Shown here: piece after piece, positions 21,071 through 32,366 of the stretch | Layout of the letters: each line of letters starts with the position of its first letter | Numbering within the stretch: position 1 is the first letter of the stretch | Made by a program: the position numbers and the translations under genes | Notes under the pieces: model-generated | Seen by the model: only the letters and a program-made list of their open reading frames with translations | The model's database searches: none | What the model was told of the DNA's origin: nothing | From: Protea cynaroides | Taxonomy: Eukaryota > Streptophyta > Magnoliopsida > Proteales > Proteaceae | Assembly: GCA_028583415.1 (NCBI GenBank) | Contig: CM053267.1 | Coordinates: forward strand, 51,784,914 to 51,848,913 | Reading direction: 5' to 3' | DNA length: 64,000 nt

Positions 21071-21863
21071 TGATGTAAGCCGACTTTGATTTATAAAAAT
21101 GAATCAGGAGAGTGGATTTATACAAGATCAAAAGAACCAAAAGGGAGGCGAAGTGAAAAAATAAATTTTAGAATTTTTTTTAAAGGATAAAAGGATATAA
21201 TTAATGGAAGTGAAGGTAGAGTAACTTATTTCTCTTCTAGGATGTAAATCAACTCTAAAAGTGGCCTACAACTCTTCAAGGAAGTAGGTGAAGAATAAAA
21301 TTTCAACTCTTCTAGGATGGAATGAAACTTCTTCAAGGTTTCAAGGGAGAACTCTTTTAGGTTCAAGAATTGCACTTAGGTAAATTTCATTCATAAGAAT
21401 CACTTCAAATTGTCTTTACAATACAAGCTAACATTTGTGACCTTTTATAGGCATAATAGAGAAAATAAAAAGACAATCATACCCTTAAATCCAAGGGCTG
21501 AAAATACAAAATAAAAGATAATAAATGATAGATTAAATAATGGACTCTTCTAATGTAAGGGTTACTCCAATGAGCAGTGATGCAAGTTTCAAAGTCTTGA
21601 TTCAAGGTCCAATATATTGATGCTAGGTTCAATGTCTTGATCCAAGCTCCAATGTAGAGAAGACTCTAGAAATATTGAATAAAAAATATCACCTCACTCT
21701 CTACTAGGGACTTGAAAGGTCACCAAAAAGGGACTGGTTTCAAGGAGCTAGGGCTAGGTTCATTAGTTCTTCTGTAGCTTGGTTCATACCTTGGTCTTGG
21801 GCCAAATGGGCTTTGTGGGCTTGGGCTTTGATGCGGGCCGATCTTCGAAATTGGACTGCATGA
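21071..21863 (-). repeat. 3' LTR of the gypsy element
   Basis: About 793 bp, collinear with 25099-25898. The two differ at many scattered sites, so the insertion is not recent. Confidence 0.8.
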
Positions 21864-23170
21864 TTCCTCCTTGTGAGAAATAATTCTTCTCGAATTGAGT
21901 TTTTTTCGTTGGTAGAATCACTCATAAATGGCATTAAATGGCGTACATTGAAAACATCATGAATCTTCACATGAGGTGGAAGCTTGAGCTTATAAGGATT
22001 GGGATTGATGTGTGCAAGAACTTCAAGAGATCCATTCTTTCGATCACTAAGCTTATTATAACTTTCAACTGGATGCCATTCTGGTGGTAAGTAAGCGCAA
22101 ACAAAATCACCGGGTTTATAGATTACCTCACGGTGCCGCTTATCAAAGGCCTTCTTGTAGAGCTTTGTCTTGTCTTGAAGCTTTTGGTGCACACTTTCAT
22201 GGATTTGTCTCATTTCAGAAACAATATCATCAACTTTGCCAATTGATTTTTCTAAAAATGGAATGAGTGAGAGGTCAAGTGCCGACTTGGGTTGTCTCCC
22301 ATAAACAATGACGAAGGAACTATAACCCGTGGTTCGATTCACACCGATCAATTAAAGGCAAACTCACCAAGAGATAATCTATTTTTTCAAGAGCAGGGAT
22401 TGTCATCGATCAAGGTCCACAACAAGTTTTCCAAAGATCGATTAACTACTTTAGTTTGACCATCTGTTTGAGGGTGGAACACCATACTAAACTGTAATTT
22501 GGTGCCAATACTTTTCCAAAGTTATCACTGAAAATGACTAAGGAATTTTGTCTCTCGATCAAAAGTGATAGTCTTTGGGAGACCATGCAATTTGTAAACT
22601 TCTTTAAAGAAAAGATCGACGATACGGGATGCATCCATTGTTTTGCGACAAGGAATGAAGTGGGCCATCTTTGAGAATCTATCAACCACTACAAAAATTG
22701 AATCCATACCTCGAAGTGTGTGTAGCAATATAAGGACAAAATCCATAGATATATCTTCCCAAGGAACTTGTGGTATGGGTAAGGGTAAGTAGAGGTCTGC
22801 ATTGGTGTTTTGTCCCTTTCCCCTTTGGCACTTTCGACACTTCATCACATGACAGTGCACATCCCTCTTAAGGTGGGGCTAAAAATACTTAGTCACAACT
22901 AAGTGTGGTGTCTTCTCTCCTAAAGTGTCCTCTGTTATGTATCTCTTCAATAACCTTTTGTCGTAAGGAGCAATCTGGAATGCATAAGCAATTTCCTTTA
23001 AAAAGGAAACCATCACAAAGAGTAAAATTGACAAGGACCTTGTCTTTTGCATCTGAGAAAAGTTTGGAGAAGTATTCATCATCTTCATAAAGCTCTTGAA
23101 AAGATTCAAAGCCAAGTACATTAGTACGCATCATAGAGAGAAAACCCTTCTTGCGGCTAATAGCATCCAC
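21864..23170 (-). pseudogene. Gypsy integrase, catalytic Glu lost
   Basis: Zinc-binding HHCC region: EEIHNRGHFRREDTT then CHVMKCRKCQRGKG, with a stop between. Core: first Asp in EDISMDFVL, second in TITFDRETKF, then HPQTDGQTKVVNRSLEN, where family members have Glu in place of the Lys after QT. The DDE triad is therefore incomplete. The core is also split by a stop and a frameshift near 22525. The C-terminal domain is an open 200-codon stretch (21740-22351) with YKPGDFVCAYLPPEWHPVES, INPNPYKLKLPPH and HDVFNVRHLMPF. The catalytic domain would join cDNA to host DNA. The chain cannot work as it stands. Confidence 0.85.
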
Positions 23171-24045
23171 AACTCGATTTTAAATACCGGCCTTGTGCTT
23201 GATATGAAAGTTGAATTCTTGAAGATACTCTACCCATTTTGCTCATTAAGAATTGAGTTTTTGTTGATCTGAAATGTACTTTAGAGTTTCATGGTCAGTG
23301 TAGAAAACAGACTCCCTATGAATCAAATATGGTCTCCAATGCTCAAGGGTACGAAAGAAAGCATAAAACTCTAAATCAAAAGTATTATAACGGAGCTTAG
23401 CACCATTTAATTTTTCGCTAAAGAAAGTGACGGGATGTCCTCCTTGACTCTAGACTCCTCCAATGCATGTTCTGGAAGCATCACAATGTACCTCAAAAAT
23501 AAGATCAAAATTTGGAAGAACTAGAATCGGGGCGATGCTTAACTTTTCTTTGAGTTGCTCAAAACTTTGTTGGACTTCACTGGTCCATTCAAAGGCTCCC
23601 TTTTTTATGCAAGAAGTCAGTGGGGCTGCTAAAGAACTGAAATGGGCAATGAATCTCCATGGAAGCTACGAACATCATGAACATTGGTTAGAGTTGGTCA
23701 TTCTTGAATCACTTTGATCTTTGCATTGTTAATGGAAATGTCATCCTTAGAGATGTTGAAACCTAAGAAGAGAATTTCTTCTACTATGAAAGATCACTTG
23801 TCAAGGACTGCATAGAGACTCTCCTTCCTTAGGGTGAGTAGCACTTCTTAGAGGTGTTGCAAATGCTCATTAGTAGTCTTACTATAAATAAGAATATCAT
23901 CAAAGTAAACCACAATAAATATTCCAAGGTAAGGTTTCTAGATTTGATTCATAAACCTCATGAAAATAGATGAGGCATTTGACAATCTAAATGGCATGAC
24001 TAGCCATTCAAATAGTCCATCTCAAAACCCAACAAGACACCTTTA
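23171..24045 (-). pseudogene. Gypsy reverse transcriptase (C-terminal part) and RNase H, broken
   Basis: Readable: FRLSNASSIFMRFMNQI, VYFDDILIYSKTTNEH (the YxDD catalytic motif, codons at 23896-23907), FLGFNISKDDISINNAKI, PLNGPVKSNK and later the RNase H region. Many stops and frameshifts. The N-terminal part of RT and the protease are deleted; the gag end lies only ~80 bp away. Confidence 0.8.
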
Positions 24046-24150
24046 TCCTATTGCCCAAACCGGTTCACCTTTACCCAACAAGGCCAATTTCTCCACAATA
24101 ATAATATTTTGTACCAACGGAGGAACTTGAACCGGTTTGGGCAATAGGAT
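24045..24150. repeat. 23-bp perfect inverted repeat at the gag/pol deletion junction
   Basis: TCCTATTGCCCAAACCGGTT.. at 24045-24067 is the exact complement of 24128-24150. Loop 60 bp. It sits where protease and early RT are missing. Confidence 0.9.
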
Positions 24151-25060
24151 TAGTAACCTTTGGTTGAATAGACAACTTCTCCATGTTAGAGGAACAATCA
24201 AGAGAATTACTAAGTTTAGTAATACTCATCGGATTTCGATTTGACAGATTGGAGGTGAAAGTAGATTGTTGTTTCCGACTTTGAGAATGTTCCACCTTAA
24301 AGGCTCTTTGATGTGCATCTCCCACATCCCATATGTCAAGGACTTCAAGGCTTCTTGAATGTAAGATTGTAGCTCATTCAAATATTTGTTCACAAGTACA
24401 TCATCTGGATCCATGATGTATTACGAATCACTAATTCATTGAACTCATTGGTGTATTGGTCTACCGTGCGCATACTTTGTCTCAGATTTTAGTACCGTTG
24501 ATAGAGCTCTCTCTTATATCCCTTGGGAATGAAGTCATTTTTCATCTTGTCTTCCATCTTTCTCCATGAAGTGATGGGTGTTTTGCCAATGGATTGACGT
24601 GTTTGCTTTTTATGTCGCCACCAAGCGATGTCCTTGCCTCGAAGGCGCATGGAGATGAAGCCAACTCAACGATTGTCTAGGACATTTCTACGCTCAAAAA
24701 CATCACTTGCAAGAGTTAGCCAATCAAGAATTTCATTAGGAGGATCAGTACCTAAAAACTCTGCAATATCCCTATCAACTTCTTTTTCCCAATCCCGTTC
24801 TCGACCTCTTTAAGGGTAATGTGGACGAAGCCCTCCTGTTATGGGTTCAGATCCTTCTGATAAGGAATCATCGGATCTATCTGCTCTTGAATTTGGTGAA
24901 TTATTACCTTCACGTAGTCTCTAAACCTCGAGAGTAAGGTTTTGAATTTGTTCTTGCATTTGTTGTTGTATTTGTAAGGCTTGTGCTAATGCATCATCAT
25001 TGATGGTGGTAGTGCGACTACCTCGGCCACCTAGACTACCTCAACCACCTCAAAATTTTG
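24071..25060 (-). pseudogene. Gypsy gag, broken
   Basis: Capsid-type gag: EILDWLTLASDVFERRNVLD, then SMRLRGKDIAWWRHKKQTRQ, ITSWRKMEDKMKNDFIPKGY and YQRY*NLRQSMRTVDQYTNE. A zinc-knuckle start YYYCGEIG (first Cys replaced by Tyr) lies at about 24090. Several stops. Packages the RNA in intact relatives. Confidence 0.8.
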
Positions 25061-25098
25061 GGCCCATAATATCTCTCCTCCTATGCTCTAATACCAAA

Positions 25099-25898
25099 TG
25101 ATGTAAGCCGACTTCGACTTATGAAAATAATGGATCAGGAGAGTGGATTTATACAAAATCAAAAGAACCAAAAGGCAGGCGAAGTGCAGAAGTAAATTTT
25201 AGAATTTTTTTATAAAGAGTAAAAGGATATAATTGATGGAAGTGAAGGTGGGATGACTTACTTCTTTTCTAGGATGTAAATCAACTCCAAAGGTGATCTA
25301 TAACTCTTCAAGGAAGTAGATGAAGAATAAAATTCCAACTCTTCTAAGATGGAATATGAAACTTCTTCAAGGTTTCAAGAAAAAACTCTTCTAGGTTCAA
25401 GAATTGCACTTAGGTAAATTTCATTCATAAGAATCACTTCAAATTGTCTCTGCAGTACAAGCTAACCTTGGTGGCCTTTTATAGGCATAATAAAAAAAAT
25501 AAAAAGACAATCATACCCTTAAATCCAAGGGCTGAAAATACAAAGTAGAAAATCATAAATGATAGATTAAATAATGGACTCTTCCAATGCAAGGGGTTAC
25601 TCCAATGAGCATTGATGCAAGTTCCAAAGTCTTGATTCAAGGTCCAATGTATTGATGCTAGGTTTAATGTCTTGATGCAAGCTCTAATGTAGAGAAGACT
25701 CTAGAAACATTGAACAGAAAATGCCACCTCACTCTCCACTAAGGCCTAAAAAGGTCACCGAAAAGGGATTAGATTCAAGGAGCTAGGGCTAGGTTCATTG
25801 GTTTTTTTGTAGCTTGGTTCATACCTTGGTCTTGGGCCAAATGGGCTTTGTGGGCTTGCGCTTTGATGGGGACTGATCTTCGTAATTGGACTGCATCA
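25099..25898 (-). repeat. 5' LTR of the gypsy element
   Basis: 800 bp, bounded by the primer site on its inner side and the AGATC duplication on the outer side. Confidence 0.8.
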
Positions 25899-25924
25899 AG
25901 ATCTTTTAGTAAAAAAGTCATGTG

Positions 25925-26585
25925 TAATTCAGTCGACAGATGAATTACAAACTGCAAGAATTCTCAACTTAGTAGTGAAGCAGAGGAAGCCAATGAGGGT
26001 ACAACAGGTGTTCTGGAAACCACCACCACCATGTTGGTGTAAGATGAACACAAATGGATATAGCTTGGGAAATCTAGAAATGACGGGAGCGAGTGGTACT
26101 ATACGCACATCTGATGGGCACGTGAGATTGGCTTTCCCAGATTTATTGGCATGACTACTAATTTCGAGGCAAAAATACAAGGTGTGCTGTGAGGACTACA
26201 TGAAGCAATACAGTATCCAAATCCTCTCCTCCCCGGCTCCCCGACTTATACCCCATCCAACCGTTGGAGTTGTGAGCAGGCTCGAATTGACACGGACTCC
26301 AACGGTTGCATGGGGTGGGAGCCAGGGAGCCGGGGAGGAGAGAATTTGGACTCAACAATACACCTAAGCCTTGATAGAATATGGTTGGAGTTGGATGCTA
26401 GTTCGGTTGTATCATGTCTTCAAACTGGGAAACTTCCATGGTACTGTCTTCAGGAATGGAGTTATCTTTCTTATGTTCTTGATACATGTCTAGTGCGTTA
26501 CATGCATGGTTTCAGGGAACCGAATTCAATGGTGAACAAGCTTGCAAAAAAGGCTGCTCATGATAGACAATCATATAGCTAGCAG
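25925..26585 (+). pseudogene. LINE-derived RNase H domain, split by a MITE
   Basis: Frame before the MITE: QVFWKPPPPCWCKMNTNGYS, then GASGTIRTSDGHVRLAFPDL. After it: DRIWLELDASSVVSCLQTGK, PWYCLQEWSYLSYV, REPNSMVNKLAKKAAHD. This is the RVT_3-type RNase H found at the C-terminus of plant non-LTR elements and in related host genes. NTDG is changed to NTNG, so a catalytic Asp is lost, and a stop follows FPDLLA. The upstream part of the LINE is absent; the gypsy element abuts it at 25899. Confidence 0.75.
26214..26354. mobile_element. Mutator-type MITE 3 (141 bp) inside the RNase H relic
   Basis: Fold-back with arms TCCAAATCCTCTCCTCCCCG and the complement of CGGGGAGGAGAGAATTTGGA. Flanks GCAATACAG (26205) and ACAATACAC (26355) match at 7 of 9 bases. 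It divides the RNase H domain between its first and second halves. Confidence 0.7.
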
Positions 26586-26790
26586 TTTTGCCCAAATTTT
26601 GTAGTGAGGGAGGCTGTGTGGGATGCATCACAAATGGCTCAGTTTAGATTTCTGTAATTTTTTGGCCTAGGGTGGCCCTTGCTGATGGCAATGCCGAATG
26701 TGGGGGTTTTATACCCTATTAAGGCTTTTTTTGTATTCTTTTATCTTCTATTATTATAATTTTTCGGGCTTCTAGAAAAAAAAAATCTAC
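26586..26790 (+). mobile_element. 3' tail of the LINE relic
   Basis: After the RNase H stop come GGCCTAGGGTGGCCCTTGC, a T-rich stretch and a short A tract (26776-26786), as at the 3' end of a non-LTR element. Confidence 0.5.
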
Positions 26791-26861
26791 TATGAATTTT
26801 AAAGGGAAACAACGAAGTAGTTGTGTTGTTCTAGCTGGCCGATGTCAATAGCAATTGATAG

Positions 26862-27283
26862 TAAGGGTGTTAACAGGTCGGTCTGGGCCAAATTGGTGTT
26901 GCCCATTAAGAGGTTTGGGTTAACTGGGCTGCACTGTGCACATTAACTAATGGGTTGGTCCGGTTTCAGGTTGTTATCAGGCTTAGTTTATCGGGTAATT
27001 ATCGGGGTGGTTCGGATTGAAAACCCAGTAGGCAACCTATTAAGGCCATCCAGAAGGCTGAAACAGTGAAGCTAGGTTTCATATTCGATCTAAATTGGTT
27101 TGGTCCAGGCCATTATCAGGTTCAAGCTCATTGGTCTACTTTTTCAGACTGGTTTGGGGTAGCCCGGACCAGACCGAGGTAGTATATGCCATACCTCAAC
27201 CCAAAACATGTCCGGTTACTATTTGGTTCGAGGTTGATTTTGGGTTAACTTGGGCCAGATTGGCCCCAAAATTGACACCCTTA
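26862..27283. mobile_element. hAT-type non-autonomous DNA transposon (422 bp)
   Basis: Ends TAAGGGTGTTAACAGG and the complement of CAAAATTGACACCCTTA. Flanks ATTGATAG and ATTGATAT give an 8-bp duplication with one mismatch, the hAT size. Interior is GGTT/GGCC-rich with no protein. Confidence 0.7.
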
Positions 27284-27291
27284 ATTGATAT

Positions 27292-28234
27292 CGATTCAAA
27301 GGCATTGGGTGTGCTAAAATAGGGTATTATGAGTAACTCGTAAACCGGGGTAGGATAGTAACTTCATAAAGGAGAAGGGTTAATCTGATAGACGTACACT
27401 ACCAGCCGGTGTCAATTAAGCATTACGCCAAAGCCTCAAAAAATAAGATGAAACCCTACCTTCTAAGGATTTCAAATCATTTTGTAAACTTTTTTTTAGG
27501 ATATATCGGTTTCTTTTTATGCGTCATGATTGGGTCATCGCGTTAGCCTTGAATAAGGGGGTACTATTGATATTTGCGCTTGGGATTAGGTTTTGCTCTG
27601 ACGTAACGGGCACCAATGCATGGTTTCAATGGGATTTGACATCGGATCAGTGTCACAAAGGAAATCCCTTTTTTTTTTTAAATTTTTTTTTTTTTTTTTT
27701 TATCCCCAGAGACCCTAACAGTGGCTCCATAGTCTAAAGTCATCTACCCTCAAAATACAAATTCTTGTAATTACTCAGTCTCATTGGCACATTTTACACA
27801 AAATTCTCTTTACTTTGGGACAAAATTTTTTCCCTTCTCTTTTTAATGGGAGAAATATCACTTCCCGATAGTGTTCCCTGCATCCTTACACATGAGATAA
27901 TAAAATGACCACCATGCCTATGGTTATTTCATGGCCTTATATGAGAAAACACAAGGGACTTTGTTGGAGAGCGATCTTTTTCCTTTATAATAGTCAAAAC
28001 TTCAATCCTCAAAATTGGGTAGAATGAATAATTTGTCAAATTCACGTGAAGCATCCAGAAGAGGATCCGGACTCATACTTTCCCAACCTCTTTTACATGT
28101 ATTAAAATATCCCTCATGTCCTAATTTGAAGATTTTAATGTCTCTCATATCTAAGTTTTTAAATAGCATTAATCCATAAGGGTGCTGTCTCAATTAATCT
28201 TATTTTTAAATTTAAAAAAAAAAAGAAGGGTATC
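27292..28234. repeat. Part of the duplicated unit, paralogous to about 51230-52130
   Basis: Shared words in order: GTTTGTAAAC or TTTTGTAAAC, GGTTTCTTTTT/GGGTTCTTTTT, CTTGAATAAGG, GGGTAGAATGAATAATTTGTC, CAACCTCTTTTA, AATTTGAAGATTTT. No gene. T-rich tract at 27669-27700. Confidence 0.7.
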
Positions 28235-28239
28235 AAAGC

Positions 28240-29136
28240 TGTTGAGAATAGACCAACCGGTCTATCTGGTTTAATTAATAAACCAATCACTGATAGTGAC
28301 TCAGATAGTTAGTAACTACAGTGTGGTTAGTAGTACTACTATGAGTTAGTTTACTTTTCTGTTAAATCTAGACTGTACAAATGTATGGCTTAGATAAAAT
28401 CTCTCTTTTCTTACTTTTTGCTTTATATAAAGCAAACCTCTGTGATCTGTAAGATTCATTGAGGAATACAACAGCTTACGAATATGGATGGAACTCTCTG
28501 TTATTCATTTCTCTTTATGGTATCAGAGCTTCTGAGAGAAGTTTTCTTCAATCGTTGAAGCGATGGTGGCCATAAGATTTGGTACTACATCACAGTTTCC
28601 TTATCCGTGGAATTTGAATGTAAGTAATTTTGTTTCATTGAAGTTACATTCTGGAAATTTTCTATTATGGAAACACAGATCTTGACCCTAATAGAGAGTC
28701 AAGATCTGTTAGGACTTAGGAAATGGGGAAATAGAAGCACCAGAGGCAGAGGTTCTTGCACCTGAGTGGTTTAGTATACCAAATCCAGGCTGTTCTACTT
28801 GGTTAAGAACAGATCGGTTAGTCAAAGCTTGGATAACAGGAACCTTGTCAGAGGAAGTTCTTGAACTGGCTGTTGGTCTCAAGACTTCTCAAGATTTGTG
28901 GAAAGCATTGTATGCGGCATTTTCACAAGCATTGGAGGCTCGTGAATTTGACAAGCTGAGTCGAAGGGTGTTCGTTCAGACGGGTGGCTTGAATTCTCCC
29001 AAGAGTTACATATCGAACATCCAACGGGACCGTCCCCATCTTCCCAGTGGTTTTGAGAAGAGAGGATGCGGATCCAGAATACAACAGCTTCTAGCTTATG
29101 AATCTGGAGAAACTCTCTGTTATTCATTTGTTTTCA
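28240..29136 (+). mobile_element. Truncated Ty1/copia element
   Basis: 5' LTR 28240-28517 starts TGTTGAGAATAG. A TGGTATCAGAGCTT primer site lies at 28518. A gag start follows, then only the last ~60 bp of the 3' LTR (29077-29136, ending GTTTTCA). Flanks AAAGC and AAAAC fit a 5-bp duplication with one change. The paralogue at about 52118 (CAAAGCTGCGTGGAG) is the empty site. Confidence 0.8.
28563..29000 (+). pseudogene. Copia gag fragment
   Basis: Starts MVAIRFGTTSQFPYPWNLNV, then SLKLHSGNFLLWK. After a break: WLRTDRLVKAWITGTLSEEV, LKTSQDLWKALYAAFSQ, ALEAREFDKLSRRV. This is the UBN2-type gag of plant copia elements. At least one frame break at about 28720. Everything after gag is deleted. Confidence 0.75.
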
Positions 29137-29141
29137 AAAAC

Positions 29142-30670
29142 TGCATGGAGTCTACACCTAGACACACGAAGGACGGAATGATACTACCCCATCTCATGTG
29201 AAATAAAAAATTCCACGACAGTTGGATGCAAGCTCTTAGTGGGCCCTGCATTAGTGTGGGGGTCAAGTAACTTGGCAACGATTTTCTATCTTTTAATTCT
29301 TATCGCAAACGGGCTGCCTTGTGAGACATCCGATAGCCGAGAATTACCTCATAATTGTATTCTGTGGGCAGCAATTGCTGTTTTCAGATTGGTTTCCCAC
29401 CGCTATTTAGTTATATATTTAATTCAGTCATTCATCAAGTGTTGTTTTATCCATTCTAGAAATCCATCCTAAACACAATGAAAAAAATGTAAGCGAAATA
29501 AAAAAAAACAATCATACAACGCAAATATTCTAGGTGACTAAATACAGATTTCCTATCTATGTCCATGGTGAGATGAAATCTGTTTCACCATCCATGGATA
29601 ATAGAGTTACAACACTCTTCCTCACACCTCTCGTCAAATTAGAGAGAGAAAGTCATCGCTATATATTTATAGCGAACACTATATACGTGTAATTACTAAA
29701 ATACCCATATAACTTTAAAAATATATGGACTCTTGACGGCCCTTAGGAGTTAGCCCACAAACTCAAGCGACAGAATACAAGACATATAATTTTCAATATC
29801 CATGGCATATGAACCTATTGATAGGATGCTAAATGGAGTCTCATAGTATAATCGATTTGTGTAGTAGCCATCCAAGTAATTTTAATTGGGAGGTGGGGGG
29901 TGTTAATACTAAAGGGATTTTCTTATTGCCGCCACTTAATATATAATCATACACATTTTTATCCTTGATTGAAAAATCTTGCCATTTTACATGTCTATTC
30001 CAAAACATCCAGCACTTTTAGAATGACAATGATTTCAAATAATTTTTGAAAATTTTTCCATTCGACTTTTAGAACATTTAGAAATAAGATAAAAAAACAA
30101 TAGAAGGTTACATATTCTAAATATACCTATGGAATATCATGCACGAAAACTAAATTGACCATCACATATTATAGACATTGAGGACCATAATTACAGTGTA
30201 CAAGTTAGACCTTTTGAAATCCATATGCCGGCCAGTCTCCTTGCCTTCTTGCTTCTTCTACCTTCTTCTGCCTTCTTCTAATTCTCTTTCTTCTCGGTTT
30301 GGAAAAGGCTGTTTCAATGGGTTTGGGAAATAAAAAAATCGATTCGGCAATCTCCTTATCTTCTTCTACATTCTAAATCTCTTTCTTCTAAAATTGCAAA
30401 TCAGTAAATCCACTCCGATTTGAGTTTTCTAATATTGCTGAACCCAAACCCACTGAAAACAAATTATCCATTTGATAGATAATTATTTGTAACTAAGTTA
30501 TTCTCCAAATAAATCGTCAAACTACCATAAAAAATAAAAGGGTTACATGATTCCGTGCATTTGGTAGCAAGTGGACCAGTTGGATTGGGAGATCTATACC
30601 AGATCATTTTAGTTAGGATCATCCTATCTTAAAAGAGGATCATGAATCGATTGCAAATTAATTTTTAGTT
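29142..30670. repeat. Block B (copy 2)
   Basis: Collinear with 52135-54960 from GGAGTCTACACCTAGACACAC onward and, from about 29300, with 35060 onward. At 30235-30460 it carries a pyrimidine-rich stretch with an inverted pair (GTTTCAATGGGTTTGGG and CCCAAACCCACTGAAAAC) that the other copies lack. No gene. Confidence 0.7.
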
Positions 30671-31080
30671 ATTTTTTGATCCGATAGTTTTGGATCTGGA
30701 TCCTCTCTTGTCGTGTAATTACGTCAATTGTCCATCAGATTGGCTAGAATACTAAGTACATATGCCAATCCATCCTAGCCTGTTTGATGAACAATTGATA
30801 AATTAGATGACATGAGAGAATCTTTTTTTGACATTTTCTCGAATCTATTGTTTCCCTATAATTTTTAATCAGCTCAATGGTTTACGGTTTTAGTTTTAGT
30901 TTTAGGATTAATGGAGTGGATGTCAATTTAGAGATTTGAAATTTACAATATATATGTTAATTATCTTTCTGGAAATATATACTTAGTATTCCCTCTTACA
31001 TTTCCCTTTAATGAAAATATAATGAAGGGTTTTCCAAAATATGAAATCATATTTTTCTTACCACTTATAAGTTAATTTCG
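30671..31080. other. Scar of a deleted cystatin locus
   Basis: The sequence left of here matches 55190-55270 (3' side of the cystatin) and from about 30990 it matches 56395 onward (5' side), with about 1.1 kb including the gene missing. What lies between is unrelated AT-rich sequence. Confidence 0.6.
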
Positions 31081-31559
31081 TCCCCATAGATTACTAGGAT
31101 CTCAAACAGCAAATAGTTATCTAAATATGGATCCACAGAGTGATTTAAGCTCGACAGAGTGATTTCAGCTAGTGTTAATGTACGTAATGTATAGTTGGAC
31201 TTGCCAAATGGGATAACCTTCTGGCCTGAAGAATACGGTTTGGATAATCATAATCCAATCCAACAAATACCTAGTATTCTAATTATACTTACTACCTTTG
31301 TAGTTTGGACTAATTACATTTATCACCCATAAGTTTCTGATAATTTCACATTCACCCTTAATATCCAAAACATGTAACACAGAGTCTCAGTCTATTAACA
31401 GATTTTCATTAGATGATGATGTCAGCTAACACTACAAAATTTATGGGACAATACTGTCCTTAATGTAAGTTAAAATATCATTTTTACCCTCAACTTCTCT
31501 ACTCATCCATAATCACATACCTTTCAGCATCTCCAAATTCGTGACATTGTTGCAACTAC

Positions 31560-31868
31560 TGCTCTTGGATTTCAATTCCTTCTTCTCTTCCTCAACCCTC
31601 TCAGTCCCAATCTTATCAATAGTAAAAAAAGGGGGACGAAATTGATGATGGGGTGGTCTACAACGGGTCCCTGATCCTCATCGAGAAAATCTTCATGGCC
31701 ATTGTTTGGATGAGGCGGAACAATCCTTGAGCAATTCGAACTCTCATGGTATTTCATGATGACTGCATAATAGATTACGAGAAGAGAAGGAAAGCACTGC
31801 CAAGAACAGCGAAAATAATTATCAAAGTTGGGGACACGTTATGAGTGGATCCATGAGAGGTCAGAGGA
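31560..31868 (-). pseudogene. Relic of an ATL-type RING-H2 gene (N-terminal part), copy 1
   Basis: Paralogue of 56900-57313. Readable: HNVSPTLIIIFAVLGS with a frameshift in the membrane segment, then VIMKYHESSNCSRIVPPHPN, DFLDEDQGPVVDHPIINFVP. An N-terminal transmembrane helix, YY(V)IIxKY and D-x-G-P-x-x-DHPI are usual in ATL ubiquitin ligases before the RING-H2 finger. No RING finger follows. Family assignment is moderate. Confidence 0.45.
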
Positions 31869-32010
31869 GTAAGAAAAACAATAGGAAAAGGAGGACAATC
31901 ATAAATAGAACAAAGAACTGTATCATTTACAGGTCAAGGCTTCTTTCTTCCCTGAACACGATGAAACCCATGATGATCTGCACATCATTTAGCTCTAGAG
32001 AGTTATATGG

Positions 32011-32366
32011 TGTTAGGGACGAACGCACAACCACGAGAAAGAAACGAAGATAAAGCAAACACACTAACACAGGATTTGTTGTGGTTCAGCATCCAAACCA
32101 AAATGCCTACCTCCACCACAGTGAAACAAAGATTCTTTATTGCCAAGAAAACTCTCTACAATTTTCTCCACCTGACAAAGTGTTCTCCTTTGCTCAGACC
32201 TTACCTAGGTTTTCCCACACAGAGACAATATATAGACAAACCTAGAATTCCTAATCCCTCAACAATTATAATTTTACCTTCGTACATATAATAGACTCAT
32301 ACCTTAATACAAATACTACCCTTATAATTACGTGAATCCCATAGAATACAAGACACCAACCTAACA
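32011..32366 (+). mobile_element. Solo LTR (356 bp)
   Basis: Starts TGTTAGGGACG and ends CCAACCTAACA, so the tips are inverted repeats (TGTTAG/CTAACA). The paralogue at about 57420 reads straight across (AGTATATGGCTGGAGAATATTC). The duplication would be TATGG; the right copy now reads TAAGA. Confidence 0.7.

Larger units (their letters stand above)
21071..25898 (-). mobile_element. Ty3/gypsy retrotransposon, internally deleted, with both LTRs
   Basis: LTRs at both ends start TGATGCAGTCC (minus strand) and end GGCTTACATCA. A 5-bp target duplication is AGATT on the left and AGATC on the right. The initiator-Met type primer site is degenerate (TTTGGTATTAGAGC, 25086-25098). Order on the minus strand is gag, deletion, RT, RNase H, integrase. 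The total of 4.8 kb is well short of an intact element because protease and the first part of RT are missing. Its LTR end is similar to that of the small non-autonomous elements at 1.1 and 59.4 kb. Confidence 0.85.
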
